Shown here: in pieces, positions 26,467 through 34,932 of the stretch
How positions within the stretch are numbered: position 1 is the first letter of the stretch
Layout of the letters: each line of letters begins with the position of its first letter
Translations under genes and position numbers: made by a program
Origin: SAR116 cluster bacterium
GTDB taxonomy: Bacteria; Pseudomonadota; Alphaproteobacteria; Puniceispirillales; Puniceispirillaceae
DNA: 64,000 nucleotides
Reading direction: 5' to 3'
Assembly: GCA_004212735.1 (NCBI GenBank)
Contig: SHBD01000003.1
Location: forward strand, 124,001-188,000
The notes under the pieces: generated by a model
The model's input: only the letters and a program-made list of their open reading frames with translations
Told to the model about the DNA's origin: nothing
Database searches by the model: none

Positions 26467-26493
26467 GGCGTCACATTAAACAGGCGTCACATT
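26467..26493 (+). repeat. Two 11-bp direct repeats abutting a ribosome site
   Basis: GGCGTCACATT occurs at 26467-26477 and again at 26483-26493, a 16-base period. The second copy touches the GGAGG ribosome site of the persulfide dioxygenase. The repeats could bind a regulator or influence translation. Confidence 0.6.
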
Positions 26494-26503
26494 GGAGGCC
26501 ATT

Positions 26504-27514
26504 ATGATTTTTCGTCAGCTTTTCGACAGCACGTCATCGACCTACACTTACATCATTGCCAGCAGAAAAGGTGGCGAGGCACTCATGATCGACCCGGTTT
26601 TTGAGAGGACTGATCAGTATCTCAGATTGTTGGAAGAATTGAATCTCAAGCTGGTAAAGGTGGTGGACACACATGTTCATGCCGATCACGTCTCGGCGAT
26701 GGGGGCACTCAGGGATCACACAAATTGTGTGACTGTCATGGGTGAGCAGTCACCGGTGGATGTTGTTTCAATGAGGGTTTCTGACGCTGAGAAAGTGACA
26801 ATCGAAGGCTTCTCGATGACAGCGATGTACACGCCCGGCCATACAGATGACAGCTATTGTTTTCGCACCGACGACCGGGTTTTTACGGGTGACACCTTGC
26901 TAATTCGGGGGACGGGCCGGACAGATTTTCAAAATGGTGATCCGGGTCTGCAATATGAGTCGCTCTTCAATGGGTTGTTAAAGCTGCCGGAAAATCTGCT
27001 TGTGTATCCGGCCCATGATTACAAGGGTAACACGGTTTCGACACTGGCCGAGGAGAGGGCCTTTAACCCGCGTCTGCAGGTTGGTTCGCGCCAAGAATAT
27101 ATTGACCTGATGAATAATTTGAAATTGGCTAACCCAAAGATGATGGATGTCGCTGTTCCAGAAAATCAGCGAATGGGGCTGAATATTGACCGGCAACGCG
27201 AGGTACGATGTGTTGATGTAGCCGGGTTGATCAGTGATGCTGATGACCAATATCTGATGGTTGACCTGCGTGAGGATGGAGAGCGCGCGAAACGTGGGGT
27301 CATTCCAAACTCCATTCACGCGCCCTATAGCCGGTTGGACCAGCATCTTGAAATGTTGAGCCATGCGTCTGGCAAGCAGATCGTCTTTTATTGTGCGGCC
27401 GGTGAACGCAGCGCGATGGCGGTAAAGCTGGCTGGCGGCAGTGGAGTGAAGGACTGTGCGCATCTGCCTGGCGGTTACGATGCCTGGCTGCAGGCTGGTG
27501 GTGCAACCCGGTGA
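26504..27514 (+). CDS. Persulfide dioxygenase-rhodanese fusion (ETHE1/Blh type)
   Basis: A 336-residue cytoplasmic protein. Residues 1-230 form a metallo-beta-lactamase domain with DTHVHADHVSAM (metal ligands), TPGHTDDSYCF and VFTGDTLLIRGTGRTDF, matching ETHE1 persulfide dioxygenases. Residues 240-336 form a rhodanese domain with the catalytic Cys in VFYCAAGERSAMA. Such fusions oxidise glutathione persulfide to sulfite and handle the sulfane sulfur. GGAGG stands 5 bases before the ATG at 26504. No sulfide-quinone reductase is beside it. Confidence 0.9.
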   Translation: MIFRQLFDSTSSTYTYIIASRKGGEALMIDPVFERTDQYLRLLEELNLKLVKVVDTHVHADHVSAMGALRDHTNCVTVMGEQSPVDVVSMRVSDAEKVTIEGFSMTAMYTPGHTDDSYCFRTDDRVFTGDTLLIRGTGRTDFQNGDPGLQYESLFNGLLKLPENLLVYPAHDYKGNTVSTLAEERAFNPRLQVGSRQEYIDLMNNLKLANPKMMDVAVPENQRMGLNIDRQREVRCVDVAGLISDADDQYLMVDLREDGERAKRGVIPNSIHAPYSRLDQHLEMLSHASGKQIVFYCAAGERSAMAVKLAGGSGVKDCAHLPGGYDAWLQAGGATR

Positions 27515-27562
27515 TAAACGCCAATATGGCGGGTCACCTGATGCCCATTGAGGAAGCGACAA

Positions 27563-28807
27563 ATGAGAACATCTGCAATCGTTGTTGGTGGTGGAATCGT
27601 TGGCGTTTGTAATGCGTTGGCGTTGCGTCAGGCGGGACATCAGGTGACGCTGATTGACCGCAAACAGCCAGGCCGCGAGACATCCTATGGCAATGCGGGC
27701 GTTTTATCTGAATCTTCAATTATGGTGCTGAACAACCCGAATATGTTGCGCGCCTTGCCAAAACTCCTGCTCGGAAAATCGCTCGGCCTTCGCTATTCAC
27801 CAGCATTTGTGCTGAAAAATCTTGGATGGTTTCTCAAGTTCCTGTCCTATTGCACACCGTCAAGAACGCGGGCGGCGGCCTTTGCCTTGCGCGCTTTACA
27901 ACTAGCTTCTCTGGCACAACATAAAAAATGGATTGCTGAGGCTGGTGCGGGACACCTTCTCCGCCGGGCTGGGTGGGTAAAGGCATTCCGTACACAGGCA
28001 AGTTTCGCCAAATACGGTGCTGAAATGGCCCTGATGGATGAGGTTGGTGTCAGCTACTCCGTCTATGACAAGGAACAGATCAGACAAATGGAGCCGGGAC
28101 TAAAACCGGTTTACAGCAAAGCAGTTGTGATGGATGACACATGTGGCGTGTCGAGCCCCTCTGCATTGACTGACGCCTATGTTGCGCTTTTTAAGGCGGC
28201 TGGTGGCACCGTTCTTCGCGGTGATGTGTCAGCACTGTCCGCGGCGCAGGATGGCTGGCAGGTTTGTTTTGGTGAAGACGTGTTGCATGCTGAAAATGTG
28301 GTCATTGCAGCTGGTCCCTGGTCTGCGGAAGTTGCCGCTTGGCTAGGTTACAGAATCCCAATGGCCTGGGAACGTGGATATCATTTGCACCTGCAACCCG
28401 GTGATGGACCACAGCTTGGACGGGCCATCTGCGATATGGATGGCGGGTATGCAATGGTACCTACATTGCATGGCGTACGCATTACCTCAGGCGTGGAAAT
28501 AGCTGAACGTGATGCGTCCCCCAATCATGATCAAATTATCAAATCTGTCGCCAGCGCCCGAGATGTTCATGATATGAAGGATGTCATAGATGATGAGCCA
28601 TGGATGGGACGTCGGCCAACACTTGTCGACTCACTGCCGATGATCGATGCTGCGCCACGGCATGGGGGCCTCTGGTTCAATTTCGGGCATCAGCATCTTG
28701 GCCTGTCCATGGCCCCGGGGTCAGCGTTGTCAATCGTTGCGATGATTGAGGGAAAAGAGCCGCCCTTTGACGTAAATCCGTTCAGCGCAACACGGTTTCC
28801 AATCTAG
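27563..28807 (+). CDS. dadA: D-amino acid dehydrogenase-like FAD oxidoreductase
   Basis: A 414-residue flavoenzyme of the DadA group. The FAD motif is SAIVVGGGIVGVCNALALRQAGH, followed by ETSYGNAGVLSESS, a DadA hallmark. The C-terminal section ends LWFNFGHQHLGLSMAPGSA, also typical. It would oxidise a D-amino acid, or D-hydroxyproline in some relatives, passing electrons to the respiratory chain. GAGGAAG lies 6 bases before the ATG at 27563; a TTG at 27548 is unlikely. The next FAD gene starts 2 bases after its stop. Confidence 0.87.
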   Translation: MRTSAIVVGGGIVGVCNALALRQAGHQVTLIDRKQPGRETSYGNAGVLSESSIMVLNNPNMLRALPKLLLGKSLGLRYSPAFVLKNLGWFLKFLSYCTPSRTRAAAFALRALQLASLAQHKKWIAEAGAGHLLRRAGWVKAFRTQASFAKYGAEMALMDEVGVSYSVYDKEQIRQMEPGLKPVYSKAVVMDDTCGVSSPSALTDAYVALFKAAGGTVLRGDVSALSAAQDGWQVCFGEDVLHAENVVIAAGPWSAEVAAWLGYRIPMAWERGYHLHLQPGDGPQLGRAICDMDGGYAMVPTLHGVRITSGVEIAERDASPNHDQIIKSVASARDVHDMKDVIDDEPWMGRRPTLVDSLPMIDAAPRHGGLWFNFGHQHLGLSMAPGSALSIVAMIEGKEPPFDVNPFSATRFPI

Positions 28808-28809
28808 CG

Positions 28810-30018
28810 ATGGTCAACAAGCTAGAAAATCCCCCGCATGACATGTTTGATGTGGTCATTATTGGTGGGGCGATGATCGGATCTTCGGTCGCCTGGTTTC
28901 TGTCACATAACGATGATTTTGATGGCCGTATCCTCGTTGTCGAGCGTGACCCGACCTATGAGAAAAGTTCGACTGCGCACACCAACAGCTGTATGCGGCA
29001 ACAGTTTTCGAGTGAATTGAACATCCGCATCTCGCAGTTTGCCGCAGATTTTGTCCGCGACTTCAGAGATTATATGGGTGGCGATCCGGCCGTGCCTGAT
29101 CTGCATGTGCATCATTTTGGCTACATGTATCTGGCCGACAACGAGACATTCGCCTCCCGTCTGAAGCAAAGCCACGCCATTCAAGCAGGCTGTGGCGCGG
29201 GCACAAGGCTGATGTCCCCTGGCGAAATTTCTGCCGCCTACCCCTTTTACCAACTTGATGATATTGTTCTCGGTAGCCACAACATTGTTGACGAGGGATA
29301 TTTTGACGGTGCCACAATGTTTGATTGGTGGCGGCGCAAAGCACGGCAGAAAAATGTCTGCTACATTGCCAACGAGGTGGTGGGTATTGGCATTGATGCG
29401 GGCAGGGTCACCTACATCACATTGGCCTCGGGCAGCGTGATCAGGACTGGTATTGTGATCAATGCCGCGGGTCCGCGTGCTGCTGGAGTGGCGCAGCTGG
29501 CCGGACTGGAGATCCCGGTTGAACCACGGCCACGCTATACCTTTGTTTTTGATGCCGCTGATCCGCCTGACCGGGCAGTGCCACTGACGATCGATCCATC
29601 AGGTGTGCATTTCCGGACGGATGGGCACTATTTTATGGCCGGTTGCCCACCGGATGATGATGGTCCTGTTGACTGTGATGATTTTACCATGGATCACAGC
29701 CTTTGGGAGGAAAAGGCATGGCCTGCCGTCGCCAATCGTGTTCCGGCATTTGAGCGGGCGAGACTTGTCAATAGCTGGGTTGGCCATTACGCCTATAACC
29801 GCCTAGACCAGAACGCCGTTGTTGGCCCGCATCCCGATTTGCCGAATTTCATTTTCGTCAATGGTTTCTCCGGCCATGGATTTCAGCAATCACCCGCCAT
29901 GGGGCGCGGGATCAGTGAATTGGTGGCATATGGTGAATTCCGCAGTCTGGATCTGACGCCGCTCGGCATGGAGCGAATTATCGCCAACCGCCCCCTTGTT
30001 GAGCTTGCGATCATTTAA
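28810..30018 (+). CDS. FAD-dependent oxidoreductase (DAO fold)
   Basis: A 402-residue flavoprotein. The dinucleotide motif is DVVIIGGAMIGSSVAWFLS and the next segment, STAHTNSCMRQQFS, places FAD. NFIFVNGFSGHGFQQSPAMGRGISELV at the C-terminus is characteristic of sarcosine/dimethylglycine oxidase-like and FOXRED1-like proteins. It would oxidise a secondary amine or N-methylated amino acid. It is translationally close to the DadA-like gene, suggesting joint amino acid oxidation. Confidence 0.87.
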   Translation: MVNKLENPPHDMFDVVIIGGAMIGSSVAWFLSHNDDFDGRILVVERDPTYEKSSTAHTNSCMRQQFSSELNIRISQFAADFVRDFRDYMGGDPAVPDLHVHHFGYMYLADNETFASRLKQSHAIQAGCGAGTRLMSPGEISAAYPFYQLDDIVLGSHNIVDEGYFDGATMFDWWRRKARQKNVCYIANEVVGIGIDAGRVTYITLASGSVIRTGIVINAAGPRAAGVAQLAGLEIPVEPRPRYTFVFDAADPPDRAVPLTIDPSGVHFRTDGHYFMAGCPPDDDGPVDCDDFTMDHSLWEEKAWPAVANRVPAFERARLVNSWVGHYAYNRLDQNAVVGPHPDLPNFIFVNGFSGHGFQQSPAMGRGISELVAYGEFRSLDLTPLGMERIIANRPLVELAII

Positions 30019-30047
30019 ACACGCTCCGTTGACTTGCCTAGGGTGAT

Positions 30048-30968
30048 CTACAGGGTAAAGACCCCTTTAATCACAGGAATGCAGCTTCCTGTCAAAATGG
30101 GCGGCGCTGTTTTGCCCGCCACCTTTGTCACTTTCACATGCAGTCGGCTGGGACGCCTCATGTCATCACCCTGGTGGATGGTAAAGCTGAATTGCTTGTC
30201 GGTGGCCGTATCTAGCTCGGCCAGTAGGGCGCCAAGAGCGGTTGCAGCACTGCCGGTCGCCGGGTCTTCCGGTATGCCACCCAGAGGGGCGAACATCCGG
30301 GCATGCAAGACGCCGTCATCAGCCTCGAAGAAGACGAGCAGTGAAAAGAAATCTCCCTCATAGCCGTAATTTGAATCCAGATTGGCGAAATGTGCATTGT
30401 TCACCACGCAGGTAGCAAGGGCTTCACGGCTGTTCACTTCGGCAATGGCGAACGATACGCCTGTGCCAGCAACAATTGGCTCGGTCCTGGTGGTTTCAAT
30501 TGTCTGCAGTTCTAGATTGAGAGATGCAGCAATCAGCTCAGCCGGCAGGGTCCGGCCTTTGGTGATTGGCTGTGGTGCCGTGATTGATATGGACTCAATG
30601 AGGCCACCCCTCGTAAGGTTGGGGTGGATTTTAACCAGCCCGGCCACTTCCTCAAACTTCAAATGATCACCATCTGTTGATCCGGGTATCAGGTCAGGCT
30701 GTAAGGCGAGAAGATATCCCGTTCCAACATTGGGATGCCCGGCAAAGGGCATTTCGTTTTGCGGGGTAAAAATCCGCACTCTGGCAGCATTGCGTGGGTC
30801 GTCAGGTGGCAGAATGAAGGTTGTCTCGGAATAATTCATTTCGGCAGCGATTTTTTGCAGATCAGCATCCTCGATGTCGCGCGCATCGGTAAAAACGGCA
30901 AGAGGGTTGCCGCCAAATACATGGTCGGTGAACACATCCACCGTTTGAAACTTTAGCTGTTTGGTCAT
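30048..30968 (-). CDS. PhzF family isomerase/epimerase-like protein
   Basis: A 306-residue protein with the diaminopimelate epimerase-like double fold. The markers are VFGGNPLAVF, MNYSETTFILPP (with the conserved catalytic Glu of PhzF), MPFAGHPNVGTGYLL and GGIPEDPATGSAATALGALL. No phenazine genes are present, so a general isomerase role is more likely. GAGG stands 8 bases before the ATG at 30968; a frame from 31013 is less likely. It is convergent with the FAD gene. Confidence 0.9.
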   Translation of the reverse strand: MTKQLKFQTVDVFTDHVFGGNPLAVFTDARDIEDADLQKIAAEMNYSETTFILPPDDPRNAARVRIFTPQNEMPFAGHPNVGTGYLLALQPDLIPGSTDGDHLKFEEVAGLVKIHPNLTRGGLIESISITAPQPITKGRTLPAELIAASLNLELQTIETTRTEPIVAGTGVSFAIAEVNSREALATCVVNNAHFANLDSNYGYEGDFFSLLVFFEADDGVLHARMFAPLGGIPEDPATGSAATALGALLAELDTATDKQFSFTIHQGDDMRRPSRLHVKVTKVAGKTAPPILTGSCIPVIKGVFTL

Positions 30969-31128
30969 CTGTAACCTCAATTCCATGTTCAGAACATGCG
31001 GGGGATTGCGCAATCAACCTAGCGGCGGTTTTCAATCCAAGGTGAATCTTAATCATCTTTAGACTTCCCGCCAACCGAGCTTTTCCTCTCAACAAGATGG
31101 AGACAGGAAAAATAGAAAAGGGGCCAGC

Positions 31129-31524
31129 ATGAATTTCCAACCGCTATTTGGTTCGTACCATCCTATCGCAATTCACGCCTCCGCGGCGACGCTGGCAATT
31201 GGTCTTGGCGGCGCTCAATTTGTCCTGCCAAAAGGAACCTCTTTGCACCGGTGCCTTGGTTATGTCTGGGTCACCTTGATGGCATCTGTTGCCATCACGG
31301 GGCTGTTTATACATGAAATCCTCATGATCAGCGCTTTCAGCCCTATCCATCTGCTATCGCTCCTCGTTTTGGTCACTTTGGTCTGGGCGGTCAGGGCGGC
31401 CAAGAACGCGCTTGTCAGTCGCCAACGTACGGCAATGATAATGCTTTATATTTTTGGCCTTTTGTTGGCTGGAGCCTGTAGCTTTCCCCCGGTTCGAGTG
31501 TTTCATGTTGTATTCACTGGATGA
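31129..31524 (+). CDS. DUF2306 membrane protein
   Basis: A 131-residue protein with four hydrophobic helices. The pattern SLHRCLGYVWVTLMASVAITGLFIHE, then FSPIHLLSLLVLVTLVWAVRAAKNALVSRQRTAMIMLYIFGLLLAGACSFPPVR, matches DUF2306, including the conserved His residues in helix 2 and the loop. Function is unknown. It stands alone, with the sulfoacetate operon promoter beginning just after it. Confidence 0.8.
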   Translation: MNFQPLFGSYHPIAIHASAATLAIGLGGAQFVLPKGTSLHRCLGYVWVTLMASVAITGLFIHEILMISAFSPIHLLSLLVLVTLVWAVRAAKNALVSRQRTAMIMLYIFGLLLAGACSFPPVRVFHVVFTG

Positions 31525-31525
31525 C

Positions 31526-31550
31526 GTGATTGCTTTGTCTGCACAATCAC
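31526..31550. promoter_or_regulatory. Inverted repeat before the TTT operon
   Basis: GTGATTG and CAATCAC flank an 11-base spacer, ending 11 bases before a -35 hexamer. It is a candidate regulator site for the sulfoacetate operon. Confidence 0.35.
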
Positions 31551-31561
31551 ATTTGCCGCAA

Positions 31562-31589
31562 TTGACAGACGCATCTGAATATTTACAGT
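31562..31589 (+). promoter_or_regulatory. Predicted promoter of the sulfoacetate operon
   Basis: A perfect TTGACA (31562-31567) is 16 bases before TACAGT (31584-31589). It leaves a leader of about 90 bases before the binding-protein start. Confidence 0.45.
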
Positions 31590-31688
31590 GGTCCTGCGGA
31601 CAATCGTGCTCCACACGCACAGTTGGGTGGGATAACTTAAAATGTTGATTGTTAAAGAGCACACGCGATGTGCAAACGGAGGAAACAA

Positions 31689-32705
31689 ATGAAAAATTAT
31701 ATCGGACTCTCAGCCCTTGCCGGTTTACTTGTTATGGCGAGTGGTACAGCGAGTGCTTTCGAATGCAAGGTAAAGGACGCAACTATGGCAAAGCCTGATG
31801 GCTTTCCCTCACGCGCGCTGACGATGATTGTTCCTTATGGTCCAGCCGGTGGTTCTGGACAGGTTGCGGCTGCCATGGCTGAAGCGGTTACGGGCCATAC
31901 TGATGTGGCCATCAATCGTGATCACAAGCCAGGTGGTTCAGGAACAGTTGGTATGACAGCCTATATGGCTGCACCTGCTGATGGGTATAACGTCCTTGAG
32001 CATATTGATGATGCCTCGTCGGCGCATGCGCTAGACTCATCGCGGCCAAACCCTGCGGCTGACTTGGTTCCTCTTGTGGTTTCCCAGGTGACATTTTCAC
32101 AGGTTTACATCCGCACGAATGAGACGCGCTACACAGATTGGACGTCATTCGTGAAATGGGTGAAAGCTCAGGATGGTAAGGCAACAATTGCCAATGTGTC
32201 CAAGGAAGGCTCGATGGAGCGGGTGACGATGAAGTTCATCACCGATGCCACCGGCATGGAAATCCAGCAGATTTCGTTTGACAAGGGTGCGCCCCGCTAT
32301 GGCGCGTTGCTCGGTGGTCAGGTTGACGCACTGTTTGAGCAGCCCGGCGACGTTCGCAAGTTTCTTGATGCTGACAACTTCAAGCCGATCCTGACGATCT
32401 TCAACGAGCGTCCGGGCGTGTTTGCCGATGTGCCGACCCACAAGGAAATGGGAATGGATTTCGAGCCGCTTCTGCGCTTTCGTGGGTTCTATGTCCATAA
32501 GGATGCGCCTGCTGACCGTGTAAAGTGGCTGCAGTGGGCTTTCCAGCGTGGCTATTGTCAGGACAGCTATCAGGCATTCAATGAGTCAAAATTCATGAAT
32601 GTGATTGACAGCTACCGCGATACTGCTGGTGCGATTGATCTGATCAATGCCAGCGTTGATCAATATCGCGAGGTCTATAAGAGCATGGGAATGGACGTGA
32701 AGTAA
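31689..32705 (+). CDS. TTT transporter periplasmic binding protein (TctC family)
   Basis: A 338-residue secreted solute receptor. Residues 1-22 (KNYIGLSALAGLLVMASGTASA) form a signal peptide. The TctC pattern is IVPYGPAGGSGQVAAAMAEAV, followed by INRDHKPGGSGTVGM and GGQVDALFEQPGDVRKFL. The mature start FECKV contains a Cys, and a second Cys lies near the C-terminus, possibly paired. GGAGG stands six bases before the ATG at 31689. Co-location with sulfoacetate-CoA ligase implies a C2 sulfonate ligand. That is an inference. Confidence 0.9.
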   Translation: MKNYIGLSALAGLLVMASGTASAFECKVKDATMAKPDGFPSRALTMIVPYGPAGGSGQVAAAMAEAVTGHTDVAINRDHKPGGSGTVGMTAYMAAPADGYNVLEHIDDASSAHALDSSRPNPAADLVPLVVSQVTFSQVYIRTNETRYTDWTSFVKWVKAQDGKATIANVSKEGSMERVTMKFITDATGMEIQQISFDKGAPRYGALLGGQVDALFEQPGDVRKFLDADNFKPILTIFNERPGVFADVPTHKEMGMDFEPLLRFRGFYVHKDAPADRVKWLQWAFQRGYCQDSYQAFNESKFMNVIDSYRDTAGAIDLINASVDQYREVYKSMGMDVK

Positions 32706-32737
32706 CACAGGCCTTAGCCCCGGGTTATGATCCAGAT

Positions 32738-32763
32738 ACCACCCGGCTTACTTGCCGGGTGGT
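32738..32763 (+). other. 10-bp hairpin between binding protein and permease genes
   Basis: ACCACCCGGC and GCCGGGTGGT flank a 6-base loop, with no T tract after it. Placed between the binding-protein and membrane genes, it probably limits read-through or stabilises the upstream mRNA so more receptor than permease is made. Confidence 0.6.
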
Positions 32764-32841
32764 GTTCTCTATATAAATTCATGGCTCACTCGAATTTTGA
32801 TTTTCAACCACAATATGTCCAAGGGTAGCCGGTAGTCTGTT

Positions 32842-33402
32842 ATGGGTAATCTGACGCGATCGCATATGATTGAAACGGGTGTTTGGCTCGCAATCTGCAT
32901 CATTTTTTTCGTCTATTCTTTCGAATTTAACCAGCCCATCGAAATTTATAAATTCGGTGCCACTGGCTGGCCGCGCGTAGTTCTCGTGCTGCTTCTTTTG
33001 GCGACCATTGGGAATTTCTTTTATCTGCGAACGCACGGCTCAGCCGTACAAAAGGGGCGCGTCGGTATCGCTGATGAGGATGAGGCAGGCACTGATTACA
33101 GTGATACTGGTGCAGTGATGAAGGTAGTCGGTGTTTTGGGGACGCCGTTTGTTTTTGCAATGCTTCTCAAACCTGTTGGGTTCTATTTTGCCACACCCTT
33201 TTTCATCGCTCTCATCATTTTTCTATTTGGCGAGCGGCGGGTAAAATGGATTCTTGGCATAACCGTGTTGATCTATGCGATGCTGCTTGGATTGTTTATG
33301 GTGGTCCTCAACGCGCCACTGCCGCAGGGTAATATGTCACCCTTCTATGATTACAGTGCGTTTATTTTGACACTGAATACCCAGCTCCAGCAAATGTGGT
33401 AG
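32842..33402 (+). CDS. TTT transporter small membrane subunit (TctB family)
   Basis: A 186-residue protein with four hydrophobic helices: TGVWLAICIIFFVYSFEF, WPRVVLVLLLLATIGNFFYL, VVGVLGTPFVFAMLLKPVG and YAMLLGLFMVVLNAPLPQG. The order and the central acidic loop (GIADEDEAGTDYSD) fit TctB. It pairs with TctA in the inner membrane to take up the ligand using an ion gradient. It ends 9 bases before the TctA gene. Confidence 0.85.
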   Translation: MGNLTRSHMIETGVWLAICIIFFVYSFEFNQPIEIYKFGATGWPRVVLVLLLLATIGNFFYLRTHGSAVQKGRVGIADEDEAGTDYSDTGAVMKVVGVLGTPFVFAMLLKPVGFYFATPFFIALIIFLFGERRVKWILGITVLIYAMLLGLFMVVLNAPLPQGNMSPFYDYSAFILTLNTQLQQMW

Positions 33403-33411
33403 GAAAAAATT

Positions 33412-34908
33412 ATGTGGGAAAATTTTGCTGCCGGAAGTTTGGCTCTTTTTAGTGACCCGTTTACTGTCGCCATCTTTGTCTTTGGGGTTCTGGGGGGAAT
33501 GCTGTTTGGTGCAATACCAGGTGTGAGCATGCTCACGCTTGCGGCCATTCTGTTGCCATTCACCGCCAGCCTTACGCCTGCGCAGGGTGTGATGCTGTTT
33601 GCTGTTATCTACTGTACCGGCACCTATGGCGGTGCCATCACGGCAATTCTGTTCAACATCCCGGGGGCGCCCGAAAACGCACCGACGGCGTTTGACGGCT
33701 ATCCGATGACTCGTCAAGGCAAATCGGGAAAGGCAGTTGGGGCGGCTGTTCTCTGTTCGGCGATTGGGGGCGTGGCATCAGCACTTGTGATGATGGCGGC
33801 TACCGAACCGCTTGCCAATTGGGCCATTCGCAATATCGGGCCACCGGAGATATTTGCTTTGGTGTTTTTTGGTTTGGCGGTTGCCTCGTCGGTAGGGGGA
33901 CGTTCAATCTGGAAGGGTTGGATGTCGGTACTTCTAGGTCTGATTATTGCAACAATCGGCCAGGATCCCGTTGGCGGCATCAACCGGTATAATTTCGGGT
34001 TTACAGATCTTGCCGCCGGTATCGCCTTTGTGCCGGCCATCCTGGGATTCTTTGCCGTGTCTGAGATTTTCGTGCAGGCGGAAAAGAAGGCTACTGGCAA
34101 GTTTGACGCGCCCAAAGTTGGCATGTCATTCCCTTCATTTCTGGAAATATGGGCGCACAGGATCGCTGTTGTTCGCTCAATTCTGGTTGGTTTTTTCTGT
34201 GGCATTCTGCCAGGTATTGGCGCCACTCTGGCTGCCTTCATGGGTTATGGCGAAGCTGTGCGGTGGTCCCGCGACAAGGAGGGCTTCGGCAAGGGTAAGC
34301 TTGAAGGTGTGATTTCATCTGAAACCGCAAATAATGCGGCAACCGGCGCAGCGATGATACCACTGCTGGCGCTTGGCCTTCCGGGAGGTGCGCTTACTGC
34401 AATGATGGTTGCGGTTTTCCAGATGCACGATCTTGAACCGGGCCCGCTGGTTTTCTACAATTCGCCTGAGTTGATCTGGATTGTTTTTGCAGCAATGTTC
34501 TATGCCAATCTCTCAATTCTTTTTATTGGATTGGTTGAAACCAAGACCATCCTCTATCTGCTAAAGATCCCGTTCCAGTTTCTGGCACCGATGATTTTGC
34601 TTCTGGCGTCAATTGGGTCCTATATTGGTCGCGGTCTGGTACTGGACGTCATTGTCATGTTTGGGGCAGGTATTATTGGATTTCTGCTGAGACGCTCAGG
34701 ATATTCCATACCCGGCATTGTGCTTGGTATAATCCTTGGCAAAATTGGTGAGCAGAATTTCGCCCAAGGGATGCAGATGGTTCATTATGATTTGGGCACC
34801 TATTTCTCGCGACCAATCTGTTTGATTCTGATTGTTGCTGGCGCACTAACCTTGCTTGCAGGCATTTATAAGGCTGTTGGCTCTTCTAGGAGCACTGCCA
34901 GTCAATAA
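33412..34908 (+). CDS. TTT transporter large membrane subunit (TctA family)
   Basis: A 498-residue polytopic protein with about 11-12 helices. The family signature is FGAIPGVSMLTLAAILLPFT, then CTGTYGGAITAILFNIPGAPENAPTAFDGYPM. A second inverted-repeat copy of this motif occurs as FCGILPGIGATLAAFMGYGEA and NAATGAAMIPLLALGLPGGALTAMM. The gene follows TctB with an AGGA ribosome site. It forms the transport channel for the presumed sulfoacetate. Confidence 0.93.
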   Translation: MWENFAAGSLALFSDPFTVAIFVFGVLGGMLFGAIPGVSMLTLAAILLPFTASLTPAQGVMLFAVIYCTGTYGGAITAILFNIPGAPENAPTAFDGYPMTRQGKSGKAVGAAVLCSAIGGVASALVMMAATEPLANWAIRNIGPPEIFALVFFGLAVASSVGGRSIWKGWMSVLLGLIIATIGQDPVGGINRYNFGFTDLAAGIAFVPAILGFFAVSEIFVQAEKKATGKFDAPKVGMSFPSFLEIWAHRIAVVRSILVGFFCGILPGIGATLAAFMGYGEAVRWSRDKEGFGKGKLEGVISSETANNAATGAAMIPLLALGLPGGALTAMMVAVFQMHDLEPGPLVFYNSPELIWIVFAAMFYANLSILFIGLVETKTILYLLKIPFQFLAPMILLLASIGSYIGRGLVLDVIVMFGAGIIGFLLRRSGYSIPGIVLGIILGKIGEQNFAQGMQMVHYDLGTYFSRPICLILIVAGALTLLAGIYKAVGSSRSTASQ

Positions 34909-34932
34909 TCCGGCAGTAACCAGAGGCACAAA

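Noticed and set aside
33714-34241. 175-codon minus-strand frame inside tctA
   Set aside because: It is a shadow of a strongly conserved gene with no start signal.
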